This document shows, piece after piece, positions 6,901 to 13,591 of a stretch of DNA of 15,109 nt. A program made the translations under genes and the position numbers. The DNA lies in NCBI GenBank assembly GCA_031278255.1, contig JAITKU010000202.1, forward strand, positions 1 to 15,109. The letters are read 5' to 3'. The DNA is from Eubacteriales Family XIII. Incertae Sedis bacterium. Its GTDB lineage: Bacteria; Bacillota; Clostridia; Peptostreptococcales; Anaerovoracaceae. The notes under the pieces are model-generated. The model was given only the letters and a program-made list of their open reading frames with translations, made no database searches and was not told the DNA's origin. Position 1 is the first letter of the stretch; each line of letters opens with the position of its first letter.

Positions 6901-7575
6901 CACGATGCCGAGCGAGTAGGTGTCCACGCTCGCGCCGTATTCGTCGCCCTTGAATACCTCGGGCGCCATGTACGTGTAGGTCCCCTTCTTGGACAGGCCG
7001 CTCATCGTGCGCTCGATCTGCCTGGCTATGCCGAAGTCGCCCAGCTTGTACTCCCCGTAGCGCGACACGAAGATATTGTCGGGTTTGATGTCGCGGTGTA
7101 TCGTGTTGTGGAGGGCGCAGAGTTCGAGGGCGCGGCAGATGTGTGTGCCGAGCTTGATTACCTCGTCTTCCGTGAGCGGCTTTTCCGTCGCATGTTCCGT
7201 CAGGCTCGTCAAAAGTTCCATGCGTATGAGGATGTCCCAGCCTATGCCGTCCGTGTGCTCTATGACCTTGTGGTCCTCGAAGTTGACGACGTTGCTGTTG
7301 CCGCGAAAGGCGTTCATCAGGTCGATCTCTTGAACGATGTCGGCCACGAAGGTGTGAAAGTAGCTCTTTGCGGAGGCCTCGTCAAGCCCTTCTCCGCGCA
7401 TTTGACGCAGATCGGCCTCGTTCTGCGGTATCGAGAGAATCTTGACCGCCGCGTAATAGGTCCTACCGAATTCCTCGCGACTGACCCTGTAGACCTTGCC
7501 GAAGGAGCCTTCGCCTATCGGCGCGTCCACGCGCCATGAGCCCCACAGTGGTTCGTATTCCCTGATGTCCGCCAT
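3913..7575 (-). CDS. Membrane Ser/Thr protein kinase with SLH and Big_2 ectodomain
   Basis: A 1220-residue bitopic receptor-like kinase. Residues 15-300 are a Hanks-type kinase with all key elements: GEGSFG loop (21-26), AVK (K45), helix-C Glu (E83), HRDIKPDN (D162), DFG (180-182), APE (204-206). Residues 335-390 form an Ala/Gly-rich linker with three TxGTxGVF motifs (338-345, 358-365, 380-387). A basic stretch and one membrane helix (410-427) follow. The outer part has about three SLH-like repeats (455-645), a Gln/Thr/Pro spacer (650-692), five Big_2 Ig-like repeats (about 694-1133) and an unassigned C-terminal domain. It starts 1 base after a WXG100 stop. Likely role: sensing the envelope and phosphorylating T7SS components, with EssC FHA domains as candidate readers. 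Big_2 repeats 1/2 and 3/4 are nearly identical in DNA. Confidence 0.93.
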   Translation of the reverse strand: MADIREYEPLWGSWRVDAPIGEGSFGKVYRVSREEFGRTYYAAVKILSIPQNEADLRQMRGEGLDEASAKSYFHTFVADIVQEIDLMNAFRGNSNVVNFEDHKVIEHTDGIGWDILIRMELLTSLTEHATEKPLTEDEVIKLGTHICRALELCALHNTIHRDIKPDNIFVSRYGEYKLGDFGIARQIERTMSGLSKKGTYTYMAPEVFKGDEYGASVDTYSLGIVMYRLLNKNRTPFLPDFPAAITPKSRDEALRRRMSGEPLPPLAGVDPSLTDIVLRACAYDRSARFASPTEMREALELVAGGGSYAYEAPARAEAGAGSAAAYAAYGAGEGTLGTEGTAGVFSGDAEATVDLEKTDGTQGVFAADFTEDAFREADKTEGTEGVFAAHAAAAEGEAPKPAGRRKRRRKIVAALLIVAVGIGLALYGGGGGNLASDETAGAGNAIDALSFAVSPDDAAALAEGASKWAKETVASAIEDGYVPASLYGDYTAPITRGAYSALATRYVEKRSGKTIAAFLIERDADIALAFSDTNDESVLAAASLGIMGGGGDGAFNPDATVTREAAAVCLTRIAVLFGADTSAPDMRFADKGKISKWAEDSVDFVASRKIMNGVGADLFAPKEAFSREQAIVTLYTLPEDLTALPQAEDDAQETPAEETEREIAPARTITAQAQTQAQSPAQTTPVQTQTPASDIRVSAVFVSHSSRTMNAGDNFGLTATVYPANAKNQAVSWSSSDSSVAAVSSAGLVSAKKAGSATITAKTSDGGHTSTCAVTVKEVESVSEVRVTSVSVSPASRTMNAGDSFGLAATVYPTNAKNQAVSWSSNDGSVAAVSSAGLVSAKKAGSATITAKTSDGGYTSTCVVTVKESEVKVTYIALSTDYLNLDVGVSHRLTATIYPANAKDTTVSWSSSDASVASVSGGTVTAKKAGNATITAKTNDGGHSANCVVTVVGEDKGVLVTDIFLDFDHLEVPVGTVQKLTAEIFPANAKDKSVSWSSSDASVASVSGGTVTAKKAGNATITAKTNDGGLTAVCSVTVIAVNPAPTASVSPASHTMNVGETVKLTVTISPKDTPGPSVIWTSGNEDIAAVAQDGTVTAKKAGVATIGVRVNYGYIDGFGGVIYAPDTVITVNEPPKPQKTVTHYECDISVSGNGVAFSNTYQSQTPYSGNNLPDFTQDLLKAAQNAGPGVYTISASVYSVYSDGSREMTDSASMEVPVGM
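4490..4883 (-). repeat. Near-identical Big_2-coding repeat pair (4490-4622 and 4751-4883)
   Basis: Two 133-base segments, offset by 261 bases (87 codons), differ at only a few positions. They encode the core of Ig-like repeats 4 and 3 of the kinase ectodomain (VSWSSSDASVASVSGG and onward). This is much closer than the similarity to the other repeats, pointing to recent duplication or gene conversion. Confidence 0.85.
4972..5462 (-). repeat. Near-identical Big_2-coding repeat pair (4972-5192 and 5242-5462)
   Basis: Two segments of about 221 bases, offset by 270 bases (90 codons), encode Ig-like repeats 2 and 1 of the kinase ectodomain (both include SSAGLVSAKKAGSATIT). Most differences are silent or single substitutions. 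Together with the neighbouring pair they make this part of the gene prone to copy-number change and to assembly errors. Confidence 0.85.
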
Positions 7576-7576
7576 G

Positions 7577-7861
7577 TCACAGCGCTCCTTTCAGTCTGTG
7601 CTCCGTTTCCTCGAACGCGGCGGCGGCCGCATCGATGTCGGACGCCAAGTCCTCCGTTTCGACGCGCAAACGCTCCAGATCCTTCGCCGTCCACTCGTTC
7701 GTTTCCAAAAATGCGCCGGCGGACGCGCCCTGCCAGGCGTCGCCGACAAAGCCGGCGGCCGAGATCAGCCGTGTCCGCGCCGCTTCCGTTTCGCCCGATA
7801 GTTCGCGCAACAGGCGCGCCGCGTTTCGATACCGTTCACAATCGATGTATATCTCAGCCAT
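7577..7861 (-). CDS. WXG100 family protein
   Basis: A 94-residue protein with helix-turn-helix WXG100 layout and the turn GDAWQGASAGAF (W43-Q44-G45). No signal peptide and no YxxxD tail. It begins 3 bases after the EsaB stop, with an AAAGGTG ribosome site inside the EsaB 3' end, and ends 1 base before the kinase ATG. All three genes are therefore almost certainly cotranscribed and translationally coupled. Placement between EsaB and the kinase, away from the other WXG100 genes, hints at a structural or regulatory role with these two rather than a bulk substrate (inference). Confidence 0.9.
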   Translation of the reverse strand: MAEIYIDCERYRNAARLLRELSGETEAARTRLISAAGFVGDAWQGASAGAFLETNEWTAKDLERLRVETEDLASDIDAAAAAFEETEHRLKGAL

Positions 7862-7864
7862 ATG

Positions 7865-8113
7865 CTACACCTTTCTCACGGACAGCAGGCTTCCGTCAAA
7901 AGCGCCGACGCTCGCCAGCGTGTCCCCGCCCCGCAACGAATGATTGCCGAAGACGAGCCGATAGTCGCGATAATTCAGAAACTCGTGTCCGCCCGCGTTT
8001 TTCAGTATTTCGAGAAGCTTTTCCTTAAAGGCCGTGAAAGGCAGGCGCGACGGGATCTCCAGATCGATTTCAAACCGGCCGTCGCTTATCGTCACGATGA
8101 AATATTCAGGCAT
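7865..8113 (-). CDS. esaB: EsaB/YukD-like ubiquitin-fold T7SS protein
   Basis: An 82-residue protein with beta-grasp features: YFIVTISDGRFEIDLEIP (first hairpin), a helix with FKEKLLEIL, then YRLVFGNHSLRGGDTLASVGAFDGSLLSVRKV. The last part matches the pattern of YukD/EsaB (residues preceding L..G.TL...G..DG..L). These small ubiquitin-like proteins are obligatory or regulatory parts of Firmicutes T7SS and can also be fused to transport components in other systems. The ATG at 8113 is chosen because AGGAGG lies 10 bases upstream. It overlaps the EssC stop by 8 bases. A TTG nine codons upstream would add a basic, unlikely extension. Length and neighbours agree with the family. Confidence 0.88.
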   Translation of the reverse strand: MPEYFIVTISDGRFEIDLEIPSRLPFTAFKEKLLEILKNAGGHEFLNYRDYRLVFGNHSLRGGDTLASVGAFDGSLLSVRKV

Positions 8114-11100
8114 TCGCGTCCGGCCTCCTCGCTTTCGCAAATTTTACGGCAACCGCCGCGCGTCCGCTTATGACGAAGCCTTCGTAAGCGAGCGCCGAGG
8201 CGTCATCCGCGTCGTGCAGCGCGTTCAGCATACCGTAATCGTGAAGCCGTCCGCCCAGCGCGACGGCGTTCCCTTTCTCAAGGAACAGGGAGAACGTCTT
8301 CACGGACAGATTCGCGAAGCGCTGCAATCCGTCCCTGTCGCCCGCCATGAAGAAGAATATCCCGCGCTCCGCTCCGTCCGCGAGGATCGCGTCGAGCCTG
8401 TCTGCGGTTTCGTCGGTGATTTCCTCGTAGAATTTGACGAAGTCGTCTATCACGACCGCGATGCGCGGCAGACCCGCGCCGCCGCCGGCGCGCGCGCGAT
8501 AGGTCTCGTCGAGTTCGGCGGCGAATTCGTCGAACTCCGCGCCGGCGCGCGCGACCCGCGCGCCTTCGGCCAGCGATCCGAGCGCATTGCCCTTCTCGTA
8601 GATGCAGAGTTCGGAATTCGCATCACGGGACAGGGCCGTGACGATCCACGACAGGACGTTGCTTTTGCCGCTGCCCGCCGCGCCCGTGACCACGCAGCCG
8701 TTCATCCGCTCAAACACGAAGTCGAAGGCCTTGCCGCTCCTTTTGTCAAAGCCCGGCCGGACGAAATCCCCGTCAAAGATCAACTCGCTCTCGTCAAACT
8801 CGCCAAAAGCGGCGCGGACCATGTCGCTTTCGTCCTCGCCGCCCCGCCACGCCTCCCGCATCGCAGCGCAGGTTTCGCGAAGCCGGCTGACGCGTTCCGC
8901 TTCCTTTTCGGCGTCGGAGAACAGCGCCGTCTGAAACTCCAGAGGACCCTTGGCAAAACCACGGCCCGGAAAATCGCCCGGTTCGGACTTGCCGTTACCG
9001 CCGACGATCTGCCTGTAGTCGGCCTTGTCCGTGAGCCTGAGCGCGTAGGAGCATTTTACATACTGCGCGATGCGATACATAAAGCTGCCCTGGCTGCCGG
9101 CCGTCATCAGCAGATACAGACCAAAGCCGGCGCCTTCCCGCGCGACGACGGTCAGCATGTCCAGAAAATCCGGGTACATATTGTACAGCGAGGCCATGTT
9201 GTCGACGGCGATCAGTATCGCGGGTTCGGGTTCGCCCGTTATATCGCGGTAGGCGTCGAGCGTTCCCACGCCCTGCTCCGAAAAACGGCGCTTGCGCGAC
9301 TCCAGCCGCTGCGTCAGGAATTGCTCCGCCCGCGAAATCTTTTCCCGGTCGCTGCCGTCGGCCACGAGCAGGGTATGCGGGAGCCTTTCGAAGGGACGCA
9401 TCACCGCCGCGCCGAACTCCAAAACGACGAGCCGCAGCTGTTCCGGCGTGTGGGAATGCGCCGCCGACAGGAGCGCGGTGCGCAGAAACTCCGTCTTGCC
9501 CGATTGCGGCGCGCCGTAGACGACGTGATGTCCGTTTTCCCCGAAGTTGAGAACAAGCGGATATTGCCGCTGCTCGTCGGGGTCGTCGACGAGGCCGGCG
9601 ACGACGGAAAGTCCGTCGTTCACGGCATTCCAGACGCCGTTTTCGAAGGCCTTCCCGCCCGAAAGCAAATCGGACAGCGCGATGCGCGAGGGCAGCGCTT
9701 CCGTCCACACTTGACGCGCCGGCTTCACGCCGGCCTCGGCCGCCGCGGTTTTGATACGGTTTGCCACCGCCAAGCCCTCGCCGAAGTCCGCTCCCGCCGC
9801 GGCGACCGTTTTGTCGTAGACCTCGGGTCTGATGCGGCTGCCGTCCAATTCGACGATGTTGATCTTCGTGGCCGCGCTCTTTCCCGCGCCGGGGGTGTAA
9901 GGCGCCTTGCTGAAAAAGGTCTGCACCTGCTCATAGACCTCGTTGTTGCCGACCTTGACGTAGGCGCGGCCGCGCACGGTAATGCGGAAGGCGTCCGTCG
10001 TGCCGATGATGTCCTTGCTCTCGCCCGCCTCGGCCGTTTTGAGGCAGATGCGGAAACGGCTGTTCGCGGACACCTGCCCGCTGACGATACCGCCGCCCGG
10101 CGACTGCGTCGCCAGAACCATGTACACGCCCAAGCTGCCGCCGACGCGCGCAATCTGTATGAAATTGTCCATTCGCTCCGGGAACTGCGTTTTCAGTTCC
10201 GCAAATTCGTCGATCACGATGATCAGGTAGGGCATGGGTTCGCGCACGCGCCCGTTCCGATAGGCCTGCTGGTACTTGTGGATGTTTTCCTGCTTCGTAT
10301 CCATAAACACGCGCTGCCGGCGCAGGAGCTCGCCCTGCAACGAACGCAGGTTGCGCTCGATGCTATCTATGTCGTTCACGTTGCTGATTTTTCCGGCCAC
10401 ATGCGGCAGGTCCATGAGGATGCCCGAAAGCCCGTCGCCCTTGAAGTCTATCAGCACGAAGCTGACCTCCCGCGGATGATAGTTGAGTGCGACCGACAGC
10501 AGCCAGGTCGTAAGCGTTTCGCTCTTGCCCCAGCGCGTCGCCCCGGCGACGATGCCGTGCGGCCCCATCCCCTTTTCGTGTATGTCAAAAGCGAATACCT
10601 CGCCGTTTTCCCTTATGCCTATCGGCGCGGCCAGGCTCTCGAAAGGACGGTTCCCGCTCCAGCGTCCGAGCACGTCCAGTTCCTCCACCCTGTCCGCTTC
10701 AAAACCCGCAAGCAGTGGGACGTACTCCGGCATGGACGATTTTTTGGATGTCGCGCGGAAGCGCACGGGCGCCAGGCTTCGCGCGAATGCGTCCATCATC
10801 TGCGCCGATATTTTGTCAAACGCAAACGCGGTGCGCCCAAAACCGCTGTATTTGTCGTATACCGTGCCGGCATTCTCGCCGCATTCGACGAGAATGCCGC
10901 ATTCGCCGGGCAGTGAGCCGATATCGCCGTAGGCGTATACGACCGTCGCGCCGAGATTCGGATCGTCCGGCAGAAGCGACACGCCGGCGCTTTCGACAAG
11001 CTCTTTGTCCGCCAAGACGATGAGTCGGTGCGGTGCGGCCCTTTGCGTCTTCTCGTCGCTCCTTCGCGAGCGGACTTTCAGCTCGTCGTCCAAACCGCGC

Positions 11101-12584
11101 AGCAGCTTGGCCGCTTCCTCTTGCGACCGGGCGAGCAGTCTCGCGCGCCCGTCCTCGCTTTGGACGTGCGGCAACCAGCGCAGAAAATCCCAGCGCGTGC
11201 GCTCGCGTTCCGGGAAGACGACGGCGATTTTCACGTCCTCGTGGGAATGATGCGCCGCGATGCCGCAGATCATCGTCCATACGACCTTTTGTATATCGTT
11301 CCTGTTTCCGGCAATCCCCACAACCTTGGCGTCCGCAAGGGGCAGGACGATTGGGACGCCGCTCAGGGTTTCGTGCCGCGCTTTGAGCTTGTACGCCTCG
11401 GCGAGCAGGGGATTGTCCTCCGCGTCGAACTGCGCTTGCGGCAGTTTGACGCTCACATTGGATTCCGCCGTTCCCGTGCCTATGCGAACGGTCAGGAAGT
11501 CGGCGTCGGAAACGGAGCGTTCCCACAGGCGCCGCTCGCGCCGCGCCGCAATCCCCGCGCATTTGTCGGGGCTTGGGTTGACGGCGTCGAGCGCGGTGAT
11601 ATAGGCGGTTTCGGCGGCGGTGATCTCGGCCTCGCGCCCCTTCAGGTAGCGCGCGTATTTGTCCCGCGCCGTCTGCGAGGCCGTTTTCCATTTTTTGGTC
11701 TGAGCATTGTAGTTCACGACCGATGTGATGACGCTGATCAGGGACATCGGGATTGTGAACCAGAGAGTATTTATGCCGAATCCCGTGAATTGCACGGCAA
11801 CCACCATGACGAAGGCCATCATAATCGGCGGCAGCAGGATCGTCAGCCACGACACGGCGGGCTTTTCGCCGAGCCTCGGAGGCGTCCCGATCTCCGTTTC
11901 AAGCTTCTTCGCTTCGGGCGCGAGTCTCGGACTTTTCTGAAAGTACGGATACGCGGCGGCGCGCGCGCCCGCGTGCGCCTCGGCGAAAGAAAGCTTTCCC
12001 GCCGGTGCCGCGCTGCCCGGCGTGTTCAGGAAGTGGAGCATGCCGTCCGCGTAACGCAGTTTCCAGCCGCCGATGAATATGACCGCGTTGTCCCGCAAGA
12101 TGACGCGGGAAATGCGTTTGCCGTTTACGAATGTGCCGTTTCTGCTGTTGTCGTCCGAGAGTTCCCAACCGTCGTTCCTCCTGCGCAGCGTCGCGTGGTC
12201 GGACGAAACCTGCGCGCCGAAAAGGGAGATGTCTTTTTTGCCGGATCGCCCAATCGTTATTTCGCTTTTCGACAGGGATACGGGTCCGGCGACATCGCAG
12301 CGCCGCTCAAAGACCGTCAACGCAAGGCCCGGCGCGACGCGCACGATGTCGCCCGCAGCCAGTACGCGGTTCGTTGCGTGCCGCTCCCCCACCGACACGG
12401 GCCTGAGCGCCGACAGATGCACGCCCGTTTCGATGGCGGTAAGCGTCAGCTGTCCCGCTTCCAAACCGTTTTGCGTCAATCTGAGGGTATCGGACCGTCC
12501 CGCGCCCACGGTGGCGGTTTGGCCTGCGCCGAGTTCGACGTCCGCTATTTCGTTATCCGAGTAGACGAATATCAGCCAGTTCAT
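8106..12584 (-). CDS. essC: EssC-type FtsK/SpoIIIE ATPase of type VII secretion
   Basis: A 1492-residue protein, the usual EssC length. It has two N-terminal FHA-like domains (about 1-95 and 100-185), two membrane helices (about 245-290), then three P-loop FtsK/SpoIIIE domains. Walker A motifs: GATRWGKS (681-688), GAPQSGKT (1024-1031), GAAGSGKS (1301-1308). Walker B-like: LIIVIDEF (D792, E793), ILIAVDN (D1128), AVVIDDF (D1380). The first domain, with DE, looks fully catalytic; the second has Asn after the Asp. The second FHA domain keeps the phosphopeptide-binding signature IGR (R113), VSSDH (127-130), NGT (149-151). This motor drives WXG100 substrates across the membrane. Its start overlaps the LytTR gene by 32 bases, with GAAGGA 8 bases upstream. 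Confidence 0.96.
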   Translation of the reverse strand: MNWLIFVYSDNEIADVELGAGQTATVGAGRSDTLRLTQNGLEAGQLTLTAIETGVHLSALRPVSVGERHATNRVLAAGDIVRVAPGLALTVFERRCDVAGPVSLSKSEITIGRSGKKDISLFGAQVSSDHATLRRRNDGWELSDDNSRNGTFVNGKRISRVILRDNAVIFIGGWKLRYADGMLHFLNTPGSAAPAGKLSFAEAHAGARAAAYPYFQKSPRLAPEAKKLETEIGTPPRLGEKPAVSWLTILLPPIMMAFVMVVAVQFTGFGINTLWFTIPMSLISVITSVVNYNAQTKKWKTASQTARDKYARYLKGREAEITAAETAYITALDAVNPSPDKCAGIAARRERRLWERSVSDADFLTVRIGTGTAESNVSVKLPQAQFDAEDNPLLAEAYKLKARHETLSGVPIVLPLADAKVVGIAGNRNDIQKVVWTMICGIAAHHSHEDVKIAVVFPERERTRWDFLRWLPHVQSEDGRARLLARSQEEAAKLLRGLDDELKVRSRRSDEKTQRAAPHRLIVLADKELVESAGVSLLPDDPNLGATVVYAYGDIGSLPGECGILVECGENAGTVYDKYSGFGRTAFAFDKISAQMMDAFARSLAPVRFRATSKKSSMPEYVPLLAGFEADRVEELDVLGRWSGNRPFESLAAPIGIRENGEVFAFDIHEKGMGPHGIVAGATRWGKSETLTTWLLSVALNYHPREVSFVLIDFKGDGLSGILMDLPHVAGKISNVNDIDSIERNLRSLQGELLRRQRVFMDTKQENIHKYQQAYRNGRVREPMPYLIIVIDEFAELKTQFPERMDNFIQIARVGGSLGVYMVLATQSPGGGIVSGQVSANSRFRICLKTAEAGESKDIIGTTDAFRITVRGRAYVKVGNNEVYEQVQTFFSKAPYTPGAGKSAATKINIVELDGSRIRPEVYDKTVAAAGADFGEGLAVANRIKTAAAEAGVKPARQVWTEALPSRIALSDLLSGGKAFENGVWNAVNDGLSVVAGLVDDPDEQRQYPLVLNFGENGHHVVYGAPQSGKTEFLRTALLSAAHSHTPEQLRLVVLEFGAAVMRPFERLPHTLLVADGSDREKISRAEQFLTQRLESRKRRFSEQGVGTLDAYRDITGEPEPAILIAVDNMASLYNMYPDFLDMLTVVAREGAGFGLYLLMTAGSQGSFMYRIAQYVKCSYALRLTDKADYRQIVGGNGKSEPGDFPGRGFAKGPLEFQTALFSDAEKEAERVSRLRETCAAMREAWRGGEDESDMVRAAFGEFDESELIFDGDFVRPGFDKRSGKAFDFVFERMNGCVVTGAAGSGKSNVLSWIVTALSRDANSELCIYEKGNALGSLAEGARVARAGAEFDEFAAELDETYRARAGGGAGLPRIAVVIDDFVKFYEEITDETADRLDAILADGAERGIFFFMAGDRDGLQRFANLSVKTFSLFLEKGNAVALGGRLHDYGMLNALHDADDASALAYEGFVISGRAAVAVKFAKARRPDANA

Positions 12585-13320
12585 TCGGCAAATCCTTCTC
12601 CGTATAATCGCGCCGGCCGCTCAAACCGGCGTACAGTTTCTTCGCGCCGCGCCGTGACATATACACGAAATCGTTTTCGGCGAATATGGCTTTCTTTTCC
12701 GTAAAATCAACCGCTTTCAGCTGTTTTGCGTTGATGAGGCAACCCTTATCCACTCGAAAGAAGCATTTCGGAAGCCGGCGTTCCAAATCGGCCAGCCTTT
12801 CGGTCGATTCGAACGCGGCGTTTGTGCAGACGATGAGCGTCTTTGCGCCGCAGGTCCGTATATAGGTGATGTTCTCCGCATTCACGAGCCACTTCTTGTA
12901 CCGGCACGTGAATTCTATAAACGCGAGTTCGCCCGAACGCGAAAGGAAGTTGTCCAAGAAACCGTGCAGTTCGTCCGAGTTCGCCCGTCTGACGAATATA
13001 TAGCTCGGCCTGAGCATATCGCGCGTGACCCGCACCGCAACGGATTCGGACGGAACGATAAAGGTCAGCGCACAGTTTACGCCTTCGCCGCGCAGCCGGC
13101 CGGCGATGCCGTACCCGGCGTCGGAAGCCTCGCAGTCGTTCAACTGCAGGACGTACAGATCCATGCTCAGACTGCCGGCTGCGGCGTTGAATTCTCTCAA
13201 ATTGTGAAAACTTACAATTCTTGTATAATACTCCGGGTGATACGCGCAGAAGTAGCGGCTGATCTCATTTGCCACCCGTTCACTCTCCATCTTGTCGGCA
13301 ATATAGACGACCGCTCTCAA
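12553..13320 (-). CDS. LytTR DNA-binding regulator with degenerate receiver-like domain
   Basis: A 255-residue regulator. Residues about 135-240 form a LytTR DNA-binding domain (FIEFTCRYKKWLVNAENITYIR..., then FFRVDKGCLINAKQLKAVDF, typical of the AgrA/LytR family). Residues 1-125 resemble a receiver fold, but the phosphoacceptor position after beta-3 (DLYVLQLN) holds Gln59 rather than Asp, and the usual Lys is Arg, so phosphorylation is unlikely. The TTG start at 13320 is chosen because GGAGG lies 8 bases upstream. It overlaps EssC by 32 bases and is the first gene of the train. It probably regulates the T7SS operon by a ligand or protein interaction, or constitutively. No histidine kinase is seen. 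Confidence 0.88.
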   Translation of the reverse strand: MRAVVYIADKMESERVANEISRYFCAYHPEYYTRIVSFHNLREFNAAAGSLSMDLYVLQLNDCEASDAGYGIAGRLRGEGVNCALTFIVPSESVAVRVTRDMLRPSYIFVRRANSDELHGFLDNFLSRSGELAFIEFTCRYKKWLVNAENITYIRTCGAKTLIVCTNAAFESTERLADLERRLPKCFFRVDKGCLINAKQLKAVDFTEKKAIFAENDFVYMSRRGAKKLYAGLSGRRDYTEKDLPNELADIRLLG

Positions 13321-13386
13321 TCAATCCCCCTCCGCACAAGGTTGCGGCTCATGCAATGCTGAATCGCAGTTAAAAAGAAAACCTTT

Positions 13387-13423
13387 AAAAACAGGGTAAC
13401 ACTTTCTCTGAAGTGTTACCCTG
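13387..13423 (-). terminator. Possible attenuator/terminator formed by site L
   Basis: Read on the minus strand, the 13-bp stem of site L is followed at once by five T and then AAAGGTTTTCTTTTT. That resembles an intrinsic terminator about 70 bases upstream of the LytTR start. The stem is AT-richer than usual. On the plus strand there is no T-run. It may simply be the recombination site. Confidence 0.3.
13392..13423. repeat. Left palindromic recombinase-like site (site L)
   Basis: A perfect 13-bp inverted repeat with a 6-base centre. Inner arms read GTAACACTT and AAGTGTTAC. The centre on the plus strand is TCTCTG, the complement of CAGAGA found in site R. Arms of 9-13 bp around a 6-bp asymmetric spacer are the standard architecture of a tyrosine-recombinase crossover site. 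Confidence 0.65.
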
Positions 13424-13479
13424 CCTAAAACGATTGAAATTCGGACAAAAAAAGAACGCCGTGAAGCGCCTCGGGAGGA

Positions 13480-13488
13480 TGATAAAAT
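13480..13488 (+). promoter_or_regulatory. Candidate extended -10 promoter inside the invertible segment
   Basis: TGATAAAAT on the plus strand fits the extended -10 form TGN followed by TAAAAT (5 of 6 to TATAAT). The -35 region is weak, as is usual for this class. In the present orientation it would drive the recombinase with a leader of about 100 bases that crosses site R. Confidence 0.4.
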
Positions 13489-13534
13489 ATTGCGGAGTGA
13501 AAAATCATTGAAAACAGAACAAAAAGACGCCCAA

Positions 13535-13560
13535 GTAACATAACAGAGATTGTGTTACCC
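13535..13560. repeat. Right palindromic recombinase-like site (site R)
   Basis: Arms GTAACATAA and TTGTGTTAC (9 bp, one mismatch) flank the plus-strand core CAGAGA, followed by CC. Aligned with the reverse complement of site L, about 21 of 26 bases are identical, including the full core and both outer arms. It lies 32 bases before the recombinase start codon. Confidence 0.6.
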
Positions 13561-13591
13561 GGACGAAAACAACCAAAGGAGGAGAATCATC

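Larger units (their letters stand above)
13392..13560. other. Candidate invertible promoter segment between the LytTR/T7SS operon and the recombinase
   Basis: Sites L and R share the core CAGAGA and GTAACA/GTGTTAC arms but lie in opposite orientation, core centres 139 bases apart. Recombination between them would flip the roughly 110 bases in between. The segment is AT-rich, has no gene, and holds an extended -10 element on the plus strand. Flipping would point that promoter at the LytTR/T7SS operon instead of the recombinase. Inference from layout only. Confidence 0.5.

Noticed and set aside
8034..12704. Very long open frames on the plus strand opposite EssC (960 and 558 codons) and opposite the kinase (878 codons, 4903-7539)
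   Set aside because: They mirror GC-rich minus-strand genes, have Arg/His/Val-skewed low-complexity composition and no domain motifs or ribosome sites. EssC and the kinase have clear motifs in the other strand.
13366..13374. GCAGTTAAA as a LytTR half-site in the leader of the regulator gene
   Set aside because: It matches 7 of 9 positions but no second copy exists 21-22 bases away on either side.
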